Shown: positions 21,870 through 30,625 of the stretch, piece after piece
Layout: each line of letters begins with the position of its first letter
Position numbering within the stretch: the stretch's first letter is position 1
NCBI GenBank assembly: GCA_030431475.1
Contig: JAUIJD010000022.1
Span: 1 to 64,000 of the forward strand
Length of the DNA: 64,000 bases
Origin: Verrucomicrobiia bacterium
GTDB lineage: Bacteria > Verrucomicrobiota > Verrucomicrobiia > Verrucomicrobiales > Akkermansiaceae
Reading direction: 5' to 3'
Position numbers and translations under genes: made by a program
Notes under the pieces: model-generated
Told to the model about the DNA's origin: nothing
Database searches by the model: none
Seen by the model: the letters and a program-made list of their open reading frames with translations, nothing else

Positions 21870-22403
21870 GTGAAATACCATGAGATGGCGGCCGACGAGC
21901 GCGGCGAAGGGTGGGAGATCCGCTGGGGCGAGGCCGACTCGCGCTTCGGGCGCCTGGTGATCGCCGAGGGGCCGGAAGGGATCTGCCGCATCGGCTTCGG
22001 GGACGGGGTCGAGCAGGAGCTGGCCCGCGACTGGCCGCGGGCGGAGCTCCGGCGCGATGATGCCCGGGCCGCGGTGCTGGCGCGATCCGTCATGGCCGGA
22101 GAGGAACTGCCGCTGTGTGTGCGGGGCACGCCCTTCCAGCGGGCGGTGTGGCGCGAGTTGCGACGGATTCCCGAGGGCGAAACGATTTCGTACGGCGAGC
22201 TGGCGCGCCGGGTCGGCCGACCCAAGGCCCAGCGCGCGGTCGGGGCCGCGGTGGGGGCCAACCGCATCGCGTGGTTGGTTCCGTGCCACCGGGTCGTCCG
22301 CGGTGACGGCGGTCTCGGCGGTTTCCGCTGGGGATGCGACTGCAAGCGGGCGATGCTGGAATGGGAGCGCAGCGGCGTTTCCCCCGGGGCCGGCCTTGTT
22401 TAG
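21870..22403 (+). CDS. ogt: Methylated-DNA--protein-cysteine methyltransferase
   Basis: The 177-residue protein has the acceptor Cys139 in 'VPCHRVV', the helix-turn-helix segment 'ISYGELARRVGRPKAQRAVG' and the upstream 'TPFQRAVWRELRRIP'. It transfers methyl groups from O6-alkylguanine to itself, once per molecule. I used the GTG start at 21870; the in-frame ATG at 21885 is an alternative. No Ada domain is fused. The next gene starts 10 bases after its stop, so the two are likely co-transcribed. Confidence 0.93.
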   Translation: MKYHEMAADERGEGWEIRWGEADSRFGRLVIAEGPEGICRIGFGDGVEQELARDWPRAELRRDDARAAVLARSVMAGEELPLCVRGTPFQRAVWRELRRIPEGETISYGELARRVGRPKAQRAVGAAVGANRIAWLVPCHRVVRGDGGLGGFRWGCDCKRAMLEWERSGVSPGAGLV

Positions 22404-22412
22404 GGAAGGAGC

Positions 22413-24404
22413 ATGAGTCCGCGCGATCGTTTCCTCGAGGCTGCCGTCGAGCCGCTGGCCGACCATGCCGAGCTGCAACTGGCGGCGCGCCATCATCTCG
22501 AAGCGGAGCTTTCGCCGGAGGCGGGGGAGGCGGAGCTCGATGCGGCGGCATCGCGCTTGGAGCGCGGGGGCAATATGCGGTGGCGGAGGGCCTGGGCGGC
22601 GGTGGTGCTGGCGGCATCGATCCCGATGCTGGTGGGCCCGGTGATGAAGCTGGCGCGGTCGTGGATCGCGATCCGCCCGCTCACAAGCTACGGGCTCCAT
22701 GAGCCGGGTTTCCCTTTCCGCGACACGCTGTCGCCGGCCGACCGCCTGTTGCTTTTCGGAGACGACACTCGGCCGGACGGGACGGATCGTTGGCAGCCGC
22801 TGTGGGAGAGCGATCCGGAGAATCCGATGTTCTACCTCGTCTACGCGCTCGCCTACGAGAACGAGCACGACGCCTTGCCTCCGGATTTCCTCGAGACGGG
22901 TCGGCGTATCGATCCGGACAACGGGTGGTTTTTCATCCGCCAGGCGGCGTCCGGCGCGGAGGCGGTGGTCGAGCGGGATTCTCAGAGCTGGAAAGACCGG
23001 AAGGCGGGCAAGCCTCCGACCTGGACGGTGAAGGACGAAGGGGGACTGGCGGAGCGGATCGATCTCTTGAAACAGGGGGCGGGGGCGCCGCAAATCCGTT
23101 CCTATCGGAACGAGCTTGCCCATCTTCGGTTCTCCAAACTGCCCGTTCCCGACGACTTCGCCGAATCCCTGCCGCCCATCGCCTATCTGGCGGGGACGAC
23201 GATCGACATGTCCGAGCGGCATGTCGCCGATCTGGTCGCGGCGGAGGCCCGGCGCTGCCTGCGTGAGCGAGACCGGGAGGCATTCATCGAACTCGCCGAG
23301 GTGTGGAACCGGCTCATGCCGTCGCGTCTCGCCGAAGCCGGCACCTTGGTCGAGTGCCTGATCGTCAACGCGATGATGGGAGCAACCCTGCCGCCGATGA
23401 GCAAGGCGGCGGAGGCATTGGGAGTGGATGCCGAACTCTGGAGATCTCGCTCGGAGGAGTGGCAGGCGAGAAAGGACGCGCTCCGTGAGCGCGGGGATGC
23501 GGCGGACCGCTCGGCTTCCGAGGACAGGATTCTCCATCACGGCTCGGCGCTGACGGTACTCACCGCACCGATGATCTCGCGGCAGGTGATGGATCCCCCG
23601 CCTCTGACCGCGTCCGATCTGCTCCCCGCCACGCGGGTCGAGCAGGCCTTGATCGCGAGGGCAATGTCGGTCGCCACTTGGCTGTTGCTGGGATGCTTTG
23701 TGCTGGTCTCGCTGGTGGTCGGCGCGACCCAGGCACCGCTGGCACGGTGCTCGGTGAAGTCGTTTAGCCGGATTTTTGACCGGGCGGATGTCGGTTGGAT
23801 CGGGGGTGCCGGAGTGCTCGCGCCCTTGTTGATCTACCTCGTCCTGCGCTACGGGACCCCTCTTTCGAGACTGGAGTGGGGGCCGAAGCTGACTCTCTAT
23901 GCCGTCCCGGTCGCTCACTTCGTGGGACTGGCCCTGATGTGGATCGTCTGGCCGCTGGCGATCGCGGGGTGGCGCGCGCAGGGCCTTGGCAAGCTGCTGG
24001 GTTGGAAGCCACCGGGCTGGTGGACGGCGTCGGCGATGCTCGCGCCGCTGGCGGGTATGGTTTGTTTCAGCTTTGCGGTTCCGCCCGGGCCGCGGTCGAT
24101 GCTGCTCGCGGGGATCGGGGTCTTCTTCGGGGCCTGGTCGCTCGCCTGGTGGCTCTGCCGAACGCTGGCGTCGTCCTTCGGTGGGACGGCGGGACGAGTG
24201 CCGCGCCAGACGGTGGACCGGGCGGCGCGTCCCGCATGGCTGGGAGCGATGCTCCTTCTCGTGGGCCTGGTGTTCCATTTCCACGCCGAGGAGCGCCGCT
24301 GGTTCGCGCGCGAGGAGGTGATGCGCTTCGACCCGGGATTCACGGCCTACGAGGCGAAGGTCTCCGAGCGCTTGAAGCAGGAACTCGGAGAGCTGCTGGA
24401 GTAG
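22413..24404 (+). CDS. Large multi-pass membrane protein of unknown function
   Basis: The 663-residue protein is preceded by GAAGGA at good spacing. One membrane helix lies near residues 60-80 ('AWAAVVLAASIPMLVG'), then a soluble, probably extracytoplasmic, helical region to about 410 that looks repeat-like ('ESDPENPMFYLVYALAYENE'), then about six helices to the end ('LLLGCFVLVSLVVGA', 'APLLIYLVLRYG', 'FVGLALMWIVWPLAIAG' and so on). I recognise no family. It lies 10 bp after ogt. The C-terminus is followed at once by the long hairpin at 24407. Confidence 0.7.
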   Translation: MSPRDRFLEAAVEPLADHAELQLAARHHLEAELSPEAGEAELDAAASRLERGGNMRWRRAWAAVVLAASIPMLVGPVMKLARSWIAIRPLTSYGLHEPGFPFRDTLSPADRLLLFGDDTRPDGTDRWQPLWESDPENPMFYLVYALAYENEHDALPPDFLETGRRIDPDNGWFFIRQAASGAEAVVERDSQSWKDRKAGKPPTWTVKDEGGLAERIDLLKQGAGAPQIRSYRNELAHLRFSKLPVPDDFAESLPPIAYLAGTTIDMSERHVADLVAAEARRCLRERDREAFIELAEVWNRLMPSRLAEAGTLVECLIVNAMMGATLPPMSKAAEALGVDAELWRSRSEEWQARKDALRERGDAADRSASEDRILHHGSALTVLTAPMISRQVMDPPPLTASDLLPATRVEQALIARAMSVATWLLLGCFVLVSLVVGATQAPLARCSVKSFSRIFDRADVGWIGGAGVLAPLLIYLVLRYGTPLSRLEWGPKLTLYAVPVAHFVGLALMWIVWPLAIAGWRAQGLGKLLGWKPPGWWTASAMLAPLAGMVCFSFAVPPGPRSMLLAGIGVFFGAWSLAWWLCRTLASSFGGTAGRVPRQTVDRAARPAWLGAMLLLVGLVFHFHAEERRWFAREEVMRFDPGFTAYEAKVSERLKQELGELLE

Positions 24405-24406
24405 GA

Positions 24407-24474
24407 AAGGACCGCGCGAGCCCACTCGCGCATCCTCGACCGGTTCGATGCGCGAGTGGGCTCGCGCGGTCCTT
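24407..24474. repeat. Family B inverted pair, 28 bp perfect arms
   Basis: Arms 24407-24434 and 24447-24474 are exact complements with a 12-base loop. Each arm contains the 18 bp palindrome GCGCGAGCCCACTCGCGC (24414-24431; complement at 24450-24467), so either a long hairpin or two small ones can form. It starts two bases after the stop codon of the membrane protein gene. A close copy follows the ClC gene. Confidence 0.95.
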
Positions 24475-24528
24475 GGCCGATCCCCTCTGGTCAAGGCCGC
24501 CGGTCCGTGATACCCGGCGCGTCTGCGG

Positions 24529-26322
24529 ATGAGTGAGGGAAAACGACGAAGCCTGCCGGACTGGATGCGCAGCCGGTGGAGCGACACGCAGCGTTTCGTC
24601 GTGCTTTGCGTCTTCGCCGGCCTGCTGTGCGGGCTGGCGGCGGTCGGCTTCCACCTGGCGATCCACCACCTTTTCCACTGGCTGTGGCACGAGGCGGAAG
24701 GCCGCGACCCGAAGCAGTTCGCGGTCCTGCTGCTGGCGGCGCCGACGCTCGCCGGCCTGCTCGTGGGTCTCGGCGTGCGGTTCTTCGCGCCGGAGGCGGC
24801 GGGCAGCGGGATCCCGCAGACCAAGGCCGCCTACTACAACAAGGGCGGCAAAATCTCCCTGCGCAGCGGAATCTGGCGCTTCGTCCTCGGGGCGCTCTAC
24901 GTCGGCTTCGGCAACAGCCTCGGGCGCGAGGGCCCGACCGTGCACATCAGCACGGCCATCACCTCGCGCATCGGCCGCTGGGCCTTCCGCGATCCGAACC
25001 GGGTGCAGGCGATGGCGCCGGTGGGCATGGCCGCCGGCATCGCCGCGGCCTTCAACGCGCCGCTCTCGGCGTTGACCTTCGTCTTCGAGGAGCTGCTCGA
25101 CAATTTCTCGATGAAGGCGCTCGGCGGCATGGTGGTCGCCGTGGTGGTGGCCGCCGCGGTGTCGCGCTCGCTGCTCGGCGAGGACCCGGTGGTGGCCGCC
25201 CACATGGCGGAGGACTACAAGACCTCGGCGTGGATGCTGGTGGCGATCCCGCTGGGCGTGGCGGCGGGACTCATCGGCCATGCCTTCGTGCGTAGCACGC
25301 TCGGCCTGCGTGGCTGGTTCAAGAGCCGGCGGTTCCTGCCCGGGTGGTTCCAGCCGGCGACCGGCGGGCTCGCCTGCGGCGTGCTCGGCCTGACGGCCTG
25401 GTACCTGACCGGTCACCTCGGCGATGCGCGCAGCTCGGTCTTCAGCATCGGCTACGACAGCCTCGAGGCGGCCTTCGAGAACGACCTCACCGTGAAGATC
25501 CTAGCCGTGCTGCTGGTCCTGAAGTTCCTCGCGGTCGTCCTCAACTACGCCAGCGGAGGATCGGGCGGGCTGTTCTCCCCGACTCTTTTCCTCGGCGGAA
25601 TGCTCGGCGGGATGGTCGGGGCCGGGCTGGCCAACGTCCACCACCTCGGCGACTGGATCCCGATGTTTCCGACCGACGACAAGGTGATCGGCGGCTGCGT
25701 GCTGCTCGGCATGGGGGCGATGTTCGCGGCGGTGGTGCGCTGCCCCTTCACCTCGCTGATCATCATCTTCGAGATGACGGGCAACTACTCGCTCATCCTG
25801 CCCTTGATGGCCGGCAACATGCTCGCCTGGCAGATCGCGAAGAAGCTGCAGCCGGTGAGCATCTACAACGCGCTGCTGCTGCAGGACGGCGTGACCCTGC
25901 GCCGCCTCCCCGCCTACCGCGGCGCGCAGGACTACCGCAAGCTGCCGGTGCAGTCGATCATGAGCCACGACGTCTTCGGCCTCGAGGTCGGGGAAACGGT
26001 GTCCGCGGCGTTGAAGCGGATCCGCAAGGAGAGCAAACGCTTCCACGCTTATCCGGTGTTCGAGGACAACGGGCGCCTGGCCGGGGTGATCACGCGCCAC
26101 GAGCTGACCGATCACCCGGCGGAAACGCCGGTGGCGGAGCTGGTCGCCGAGCAGCAGCTCCTCACCGTGACCGGCGACACCTCGATCCGCGACGCCGCCA
26201 ACCGGATGATCGCCCGCGATTTCCAGCAGGTGCCGGTGGTCAGTGCCGCGGACTCGCGGAAGCTCATCGGCTGGCTGACCCTCAACGACATCGCCCGCCA
26301 GCAGAACGCGGTGGAAGGGTAG
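24529..26322 (+). CDS. ClC-type chloride/proton antiporter with CBS domains
   Basis: The protein has 597 residues. Selectivity motifs are 'GSGIP' (92-96), 'GREGP' (132-136) with gating Glu134, and 'GGSGGLFSPTL'. A Glu pair in 'FVFEELLDNF' (187-188) matches the internal proton-transfer Glu of antiporters, so exchange rather than a pure channel is likely. Two CBS domains occupy about 470-595 ('SIMSHDVFGLEVGETVSAAL', 'TSIRDAANRMIARDFQQVPV') and may sense nucleotides. The gene stands alone between two copies of the family B hairpin. Confidence 0.93.
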   Translation: MSEGKRRSLPDWMRSRWSDTQRFVVLCVFAGLLCGLAAVGFHLAIHHLFHWLWHEAEGRDPKQFAVLLLAAPTLAGLLVGLGVRFFAPEAAGSGIPQTKAAYYNKGGKISLRSGIWRFVLGALYVGFGNSLGREGPTVHISTAITSRIGRWAFRDPNRVQAMAPVGMAAGIAAAFNAPLSALTFVFEELLDNFSMKALGGMVVAVVVAAAVSRSLLGEDPVVAAHMAEDYKTSAWMLVAIPLGVAAGLIGHAFVRSTLGLRGWFKSRRFLPGWFQPATGGLACGVLGLTAWYLTGHLGDARSSVFSIGYDSLEAAFENDLTVKILAVLLVLKFLAVVLNYASGGSGGLFSPTLFLGGMLGGMVGAGLANVHHLGDWIPMFPTDDKVIGGCVLLGMGAMFAAVVRCPFTSLIIIFEMTGNYSLILPLMAGNMLAWQIAKKLQPVSIYNALLLQDGVTLRRLPAYRGAQDYRKLPVQSIMSHDVFGLEVGETVSAALKRIRKESKRFHAYPVFEDNGRLAGVITRHELTDHPAETPVAELVAEQQLLTVTGDTSIRDAANRMIARDFQQVPVVSAADSRKLIGWLTLNDIARQQNAVEG

Positions 26323-26325
26323 GGG

Positions 26326-26398
26326 AAGGACCGCGCGAGCCCACTCGCGCACCGAGCAGCCTCGACCGATGCGATGCGCGAGTGGGCTCGCGCGGTCC
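26326..26398. repeat. Family B inverted pair, second copy
   Basis: The arms GGACCGCGCGAGCCCACTCG... (26328-26351) and the complement at 26375-26398 form a 24 bp perfect stem with a 23-base loop; the 18 bp palindromes are at 26333-26350 and 26376-26393. It starts just after the ClC stop and ends 45 bp before glpK. With the copy at 24407 it brackets the ClC gene. Confidence 0.95.
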
Positions 26399-26442
26399 GT
26401 CCGGGATTGCCGGACCACTCCGGGCTGTGTGAACATGCCACC

Positions 26443-27885
26443 ATGAAAGACGTGGTGATCGCGCTCGACCAGGGGACGACGAGCTCCCGGGCGCTGGCGG
26501 TGGACCGGGCCGGCAAGGTCGTGGCCGGCGCTCAGCGGGAATTTCCGCAGTCCTACCCGAAAGCCGGCTGGGTGGAGCACGACCCGCGACAGATCCTCGA
26601 GTCGCAGCTCGCCGTGATGGATGAGGTGCTGGCGCAGACCGGTGGCGCGCGGGCGATCGGGATCACCAACCAGCGCGAGACGACGGTGTTGTGGGATCGA
26701 GCCACCGGTGAGGCGGTGCATCCGGCCATCGTCTGGCAGGATCGCCGGACCGACTGGATCTGCGCGTCGCTCGAACCGCACGCGGCGCGTTTCGCCGAGC
26801 GCACCGGACTACGGCTGGACCCGTACTTCTCCGGCACCAAGCTGCGCTGGCTGCTCGACCACGTGCCCGGTGCCCGCGAGCGGGCCGAGGCCGGCGAGCT
26901 GGCCTTCGGCACGGTCGACTCGTGGCTGGTGTGGCACCTCACCGGCGGCCGCCACCACCTGACCGATGCCAGCAACGCCTCGCGCACGCTGATGTTCGAC
27001 ATCCATCGTCAGTGCTGGGACGACGAGTTGCTCGAGCTGCTCGGCATTCCGGCGCCGGTGCTGCCCGAGGTGGTCGATTCATCCGGGGTCGTGGCGGAGA
27101 CCGAATCCGGCATCCCGATCGCGGGCATCGCCGGCGATCAGCATGCGGCCTTGTTTGGTCAACGCTGCACCGAGCCGGGCATGGCGAAGAATACCTACGG
27201 CACCGGTTGTTTCCTGCTGATGCAGACCGGTCGCGAGGCGGTGCGCTCGAAGAACCAGCTGCTGACCACCGTGGCGTGGCGCATTGGCGGCGAGGTGAAC
27301 TACGCTCTTGAGGGATCGATCTTCATTGCCGGGGCGCTGGTCCAGTGGCTGCGGGACGAGATGGGAATCATCGCGACGTCGGCGGAAGTCGATGACCGGG
27401 CGGCGGAGGTGGAGGACAGCGGCGGGCTGGTCATCGTGCCGGCCTTCGCCGGGCTGGGGGCGCCGCACTGGGACCCGAAGGCGCGCGGCTTGGCGATCGG
27501 GATGACCCGCGGCACCAACCGCTCGCACTTCTGCCGGGCGGCATTGGAGAGCATCGCCTTCCAGAGCGCCGAGCTGGTGCGTTGCATGGAAAAGGACAGC
27601 GGCCGGGCGATGGATGAGCTGCGGGTCGATGGCGGTGCGACGCGCGGGGAGCTGCTGATGCAGATCCAGGCCGACCTGCTCGGGACGCCGGTGGTGCGCC
27701 CCGGGAATGTCGAGACGACCGCGATGGGAGCGGCGTTCCTCGCCGGGCTCGGGGTCGGCTTCTGGGAAAGCCTCGACGAGATCGAGTTCGAGAAGGAGGT
27801 GCGCTTCGAGCCGTCGGGCTCGGAGATCTCGACCCGCTGGCGGAACTGGAACCGGGCCGTGGAACTGGCGAAGGGGTGGGGGTAG
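26443..27885 (+). CDS. glpK: Glycerol kinase
   Basis: The 480-residue FGGY-family protein starts [17 protein letters not shown], the phosphate-1 motif. Other conserved segments are '[15 protein letters not shown]', 'WQDRRT', '[13 protein letters not shown]', '[14 protein letters not shown]', '[14 protein letters not shown]' and '[19 protein letters not shown]'. It makes glycerol 3-phosphate from glycerol and ATP. No glpF or glpD is next to it. The start is 45 bp after the family B hairpin. The length is near normal. Confidence 0.94.
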   Translation: MKDVVIALDQGTTSSRALAVDRAGKVVAGAQREFPQSYPKAGWVEHDPRQILESQLAVMDEVLAQTGGARAIGITNQRETTVLWDRATGEAVHPAIVWQDRRTDWICASLEPHAARFAERTGLRLDPYFSGTKLRWLLDHVPGARERAEAGELAFGTVDSWLVWHLTGGRHHLTDASNASRTLMFDIHRQCWDDELLELLGIPAPVLPEVVDSSGVVAETESGIPIAGIAGDQHAALFGQRCTEPGMAKNTYGTGCFLLMQTGREAVRSKNQLLTTVAWRIGGEVNYALEGSIFIAGALVQWLRDEMGIIATSAEVDDRAAEVEDSGGLVIVPAFAGLGAPHWDPKARGLAIGMTRGTNRSHFCRAALESIAFQSAELVRCMEKDSGRAMDELRVDGGATRGELLMQIQADLLGTPVVRPGNVETTAMGAAFLAGLGVGFWESLDEIEFEKEVRFEPSGSEISTRWRNWNRAVELAKGWG

Positions 27886-27895
27886 GTTTCGGAGC

Positions 27896-27959
27896 ATCGA
27901 CATTCCTGTCGATCAACACCCGAAACATCGATGGGAGGTAGATCGACAGGAATGTCGAT
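27896..27959. repeat. Family A REP pair between glpK and thrC
   Basis: Opposed copies of the 18 bp palindrome ATCGACAGGAATGTCGAT at 27896-27913 and 27942-27959, the second followed by GCTCCGGAA. It is identical to the pair beside RAYT 2, about 17 kb away, so it is probably a dispersed product of that transposase. Confidence 0.93.
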
Positions 27960-27968
27960 GCTCCGGAA

Positions 27969-27988
27969 GTCAGACAGGAGTGTCTGAC
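27969..27988. repeat. Family C palindrome overlapping the thrC stop codon
   Basis: GTCAGACAGGAGTGTCTGAC is a perfect 8-4-8 palindrome followed by CTCCC. Read on the minus strand it encodes the last thrC codons (S-D-T-P-V-stop). A variant with the same CTCCC flank lies at 40650-40669. Confidence 0.88.
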
Positions 27989-29277
27989 CTCCCTTCCAGC
28001 CACGCCTTGAACTCACCCTCGTCGGCGCTCATCGACTCGGCGACCTTCTCGCGGTCGGCGAGGATGGCGAGGCGCTGGGGGATCTCGACGGCGTCCTTGC
28101 CGAGCTCGTCCTCCATCACGTCGAGGAACTTCGCCGGGTGGGCGGTCTCAAGGGTGATGGTCGGGACGCTGGGATGCGACTCGCGCCACTTCCGCGCCGC
28201 GAGCCAGCCGACCGCGCCGTGCGGATCGATGGCGTAGCGATGCGTCTCCCACACCTCGCGGATCGCCCCGCGGGTGGTCGTGTCGTCGTAGGCGAAGCCC
28301 GCGATGACGGCCTTCATCTCTTCCCAGGACTTGCCGAAGATCGCCTGCATGCGGGCGAAGTTCGACGGGGCGCCGACGTCCATCGCGTTGGAAATGGTCG
28401 CGGCACTGGGGCGCGGGCGGTAGTCGCCGCTCTCGAGGTAGGCGGGCACGACGTCGTTGATGTTGGTCGCGGCGACGAAGCCGGCGACGGGCAGGCCGAG
28501 GTGCCTCGCCATCAGGCCGGCGGTGAGGTTGCCGAAATTTCCCGAGGGCACGACGAAGGCGGGCGTCTCCGCGACCTGCCGGGCACTATGGATGTAGTAG
28601 AAGCTCTGCGGGACGAGTCGGGCGAGGTTGATCGAGTTGGCCGAGGTCAGGTTGAGGCGCTCGGATAGCTCGCGGTCGAGGAAGGCGGACTTCACCAGTC
28701 GCTGGCAGTCGTCGAAGGAACCATCGACCTCCAGCGCGTGGATGTTGGCGCCGAGGGTGGTGAGCTGCTTTTCCTGGAGACCCGAGACCTTGCCCTTCGG
28801 GTAGAGGATGAAGACGCGGGTGCCCTCGACCTCGTGGAAGGCCGAGGCGACCGCGCCGCCGGTGTCGCCGGAGGTGGCGACCAGCACCGTCAGCTCGCGG
28901 TCCTCGTCGCGGGTGAGCCAGCCCATCAGCCGCGCCATGAAGCGCGCGCCGAAGTCCTTGAAGGCGAGCGTCGGCCCGTGGAAGAGCTCGAGGATGTGGT
29001 CGTTTTCCGACAGCGAAACGACCGGTGCGTCGAAGGTGAGGGTGCCGTCGACGATCCCGGCCAGCGCGTCCTCCGGCACGTCCTCGCCGAAGAAGGCCTC
29101 GGCCACCGCGTAGCCGATTTCCTGGAACGAGAGGTCGCGCCAGATCTTCCAGAAGTCCTCGCCGAGCGTGGGCAAGGCATCGGGCATGTAGAGCCCGTTG
29201 TCCGGCGGCAGCGAGCGGAGGATGGCCTCCTTCAGGTCGACGCGGTGGTCGGGGTTGTGGGTGGAGTGGTAGCGCAT
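27970..29277 (-). CDS. thrC: Threonine synthase
   Basis: The 435-residue fold-type II PLP enzyme starts MRYHSTHNPDHRVDLKEAIL. The PLP lysine is Lys107 in 'GPTLAFKDFGARF'. Other motifs are 'TSGDTGGAVASAF', 'SANSINLARLVPQSFYY' and 'VPSGNFGNLTAG'. It converts O-phosphohomoserine to threonine. Its partner thrB lies at 38889-39851 on the same strand, about 10 kb away, with the phosphonate genes between them. The C-terminal 'SDTPV' and stop come from a palindromic repeat. Confidence 0.95.
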   Translation of the reverse strand: MRYHSTHNPDHRVDLKEAILRSLPPDNGLYMPDALPTLGEDFWKIWRDLSFQEIGYAVAEAFFGEDVPEDALAGIVDGTLTFDAPVVSLSENDHILELFHGPTLAFKDFGARFMARLMGWLTRDEDRELTVLVATSGDTGGAVASAFHEVEGTRVFILYPKGKVSGLQEKQLTTLGANIHALEVDGSFDDCQRLVKSAFLDRELSERLNLTSANSINLARLVPQSFYYIHSARQVAETPAFVVPSGNFGNLTAGLMARHLGLPVAGFVAATNINDVVPAYLESGDYRPRPSAATISNAMDVGAPSNFARMQAIFGKSWEEMKAVIAGFAYDDTTTRGAIREVWETHRYAIDPHGAVGWLAARKWRESHPSVPTITLETAHPAKFLDVMEDELGKDAVEIPQRLAILADREKVAESMSADEGEFKAWLEGRSDTPV

Positions 29278-29335
29278 GCGGCGGCGCCTTGGTGACCCGA
29301 ATCCGGGCCGTGGGCAATCCGCAAGCGTGTCGCCA

Positions 29336-30424
29336 TCAGGGGAGGATGGCGGTCCGCAGGCCCGGGTGCTCGCTCGAGTGCCGGAAGGCGTTGTCGATCC
29401 GCTCGAGGTCGAAACGCCCGCCACCGAGCTGCTCGAAGGGGAAGCGCTCGCCGTGCTCACCGAGGAAATCCATAGCCGAAACGAGGTCGGTGGGCGCGTA
29501 GTTGTGGAGCCCCCGGATGTTGAGCATCCGGCGGACGAGCTGATTGGGATCGAGGGAAATCGACTGCCCGGGGGTGGTGGTGCCGGCGATGATGGCGGTG
29601 CCGCCGGTGCGGGTGACGTCGAGGGCTCCCCGGACGGCCTCGGCGGCCCCGGAGGACTCCATGCTGATGTCGGCCCCGCGGCCGGCGGTGAGGTCGAGCG
29701 CCATGTCCCCGAGCTCGTCGGGCGTGGCGAAGCGGGACGCGCCGAAGTCGAGAGCGAGGGCCTCGCGGTCCGGATCGAGGTCACAGGCGACGACCTCGGC
29801 GGCCCCCAGCGCCCGGGCCATGGCACAGGCGGTGAGGCCGAGGACACCGGCGCCGAGCACGGCGACGCTGGAGCCTTCGAGCGGGCCGCCCAGGCGGCAG
29901 GCCGCCGCCACCGTGGCGACCGCGCAGTTGGCCGGCGCGGCGAGCGTGTCGGAGACCGGGTCCGGCACGCGGACGACGCCGGTGCCGGCGCTCAGCAGGC
30001 AGCATTCGGCGAAACCGCCGCTGAACTCGCGTCCCGGCGCGATCGCGCTGTGGCCGTACTTGAAGAGGTGCTCGCACTTCTGCGGCAGGCCGCGGCGGCA
30101 GAAGAAGCACTCGCCGCACGAGGCCGCCAGCGTCCAGGTGATGCGGTCTCCTTCATGGATCGGCTGGCCCTTGAGGTCGATGCGGGGAGCGCCGGCCCCG
30201 AAGGCGAGGATGCGGCCGACGATTTCGTGGCCGAGCACGCAGGGGGTCGGTTCCTCGCGGCGTCCGTGCCAGGTGTGGAGGTCGCTGCCGCAGATCGTGC
30301 TGCAGGTGATTTCGACGAGCAGCTCACCGGCCCCCGGCGACGGGATCGGAAACTCCTTCAGCCGGAACGGTTCCCCGTGTCCGGAGAAAACGGCGGCCAG
30401 GGCTCGGGTGCGTTCGGTTCTCAT
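29336..30424 (-). CDS. Zinc-dependent alcohol dehydrogenase, phosphonate-associated (TIGR03366-like)
   Basis: The 362-residue MDR-family protein has a catalytic zinc site in 'CGSDLHTWHGR' and 'GHEIVG', a structural zinc site C-x2-C-x2-C-x7-C in 'CGECFFCRRGLPQKC', and an NAD-binding 'VLGAGVLGLTACAMARALGA'. It fits the dehydrogenases named as phosphonate-catabolism associated. It is divergent from the FAD oxidoreductase of the cluster. It could interconvert a hydroxyalkylphosphonate and its aldehyde; this is inference from position. The start at 30424 fits the family N-terminus. Confidence 0.82.
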   Translation of the reverse strand: MRTERTRALAAVFSGHGEPFRLKEFPIPSPGAGELLVEITCSTICGSDLHTWHGRREEPTPCVLGHEIVGRILAFGAGAPRIDLKGQPIHEGDRITWTLAASCGECFFCRRGLPQKCEHLFKYGHSAIAPGREFSGGFAECCLLSAGTGVVRVPDPVSDTLAAPANCAVATVAAACRLGGPLEGSSVAVLGAGVLGLTACAMARALGAAEVVACDLDPDREALALDFGASRFATPDELGDMALDLTAGRGADISMESSGAAEAVRGALDVTRTGGTAIIAGTTTPGQSISLDPNQLVRRMLNIRGLHNYAPTDLVSAMDFLGEHGERFPFEQLGGGRFDLERIDNAFRHSSEHPGLRTAILP

Positions 30425-30625
30425 GAAGAAAGGCAAGGGCCGGCGGTCGGCCGCCAAGACGCCGGTAGCCTAACTTGTCGATCCGGGGCGGCAAGCCGGA
30501 TGTTTCCAGGGGAATACATTGTTGACCAAAAAACAAAATCAAGAAAGGTTCCGGGCCGCCGGTCGGAGTTGTGATGAAGCCATATGTGAGGCAGGATCCC
30601 GCAGCATTTGATTCAAAATCTATCG

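Noticed and set aside
30458-30625. A firm promoter for the FAD oxidoreductase gene at TTGACC (30522-30527)
   Set aside because: The -35-like hexamer lies in an AT-rich stretch, but no credible -10 is found at proper spacing, so I do not list it as a feature.
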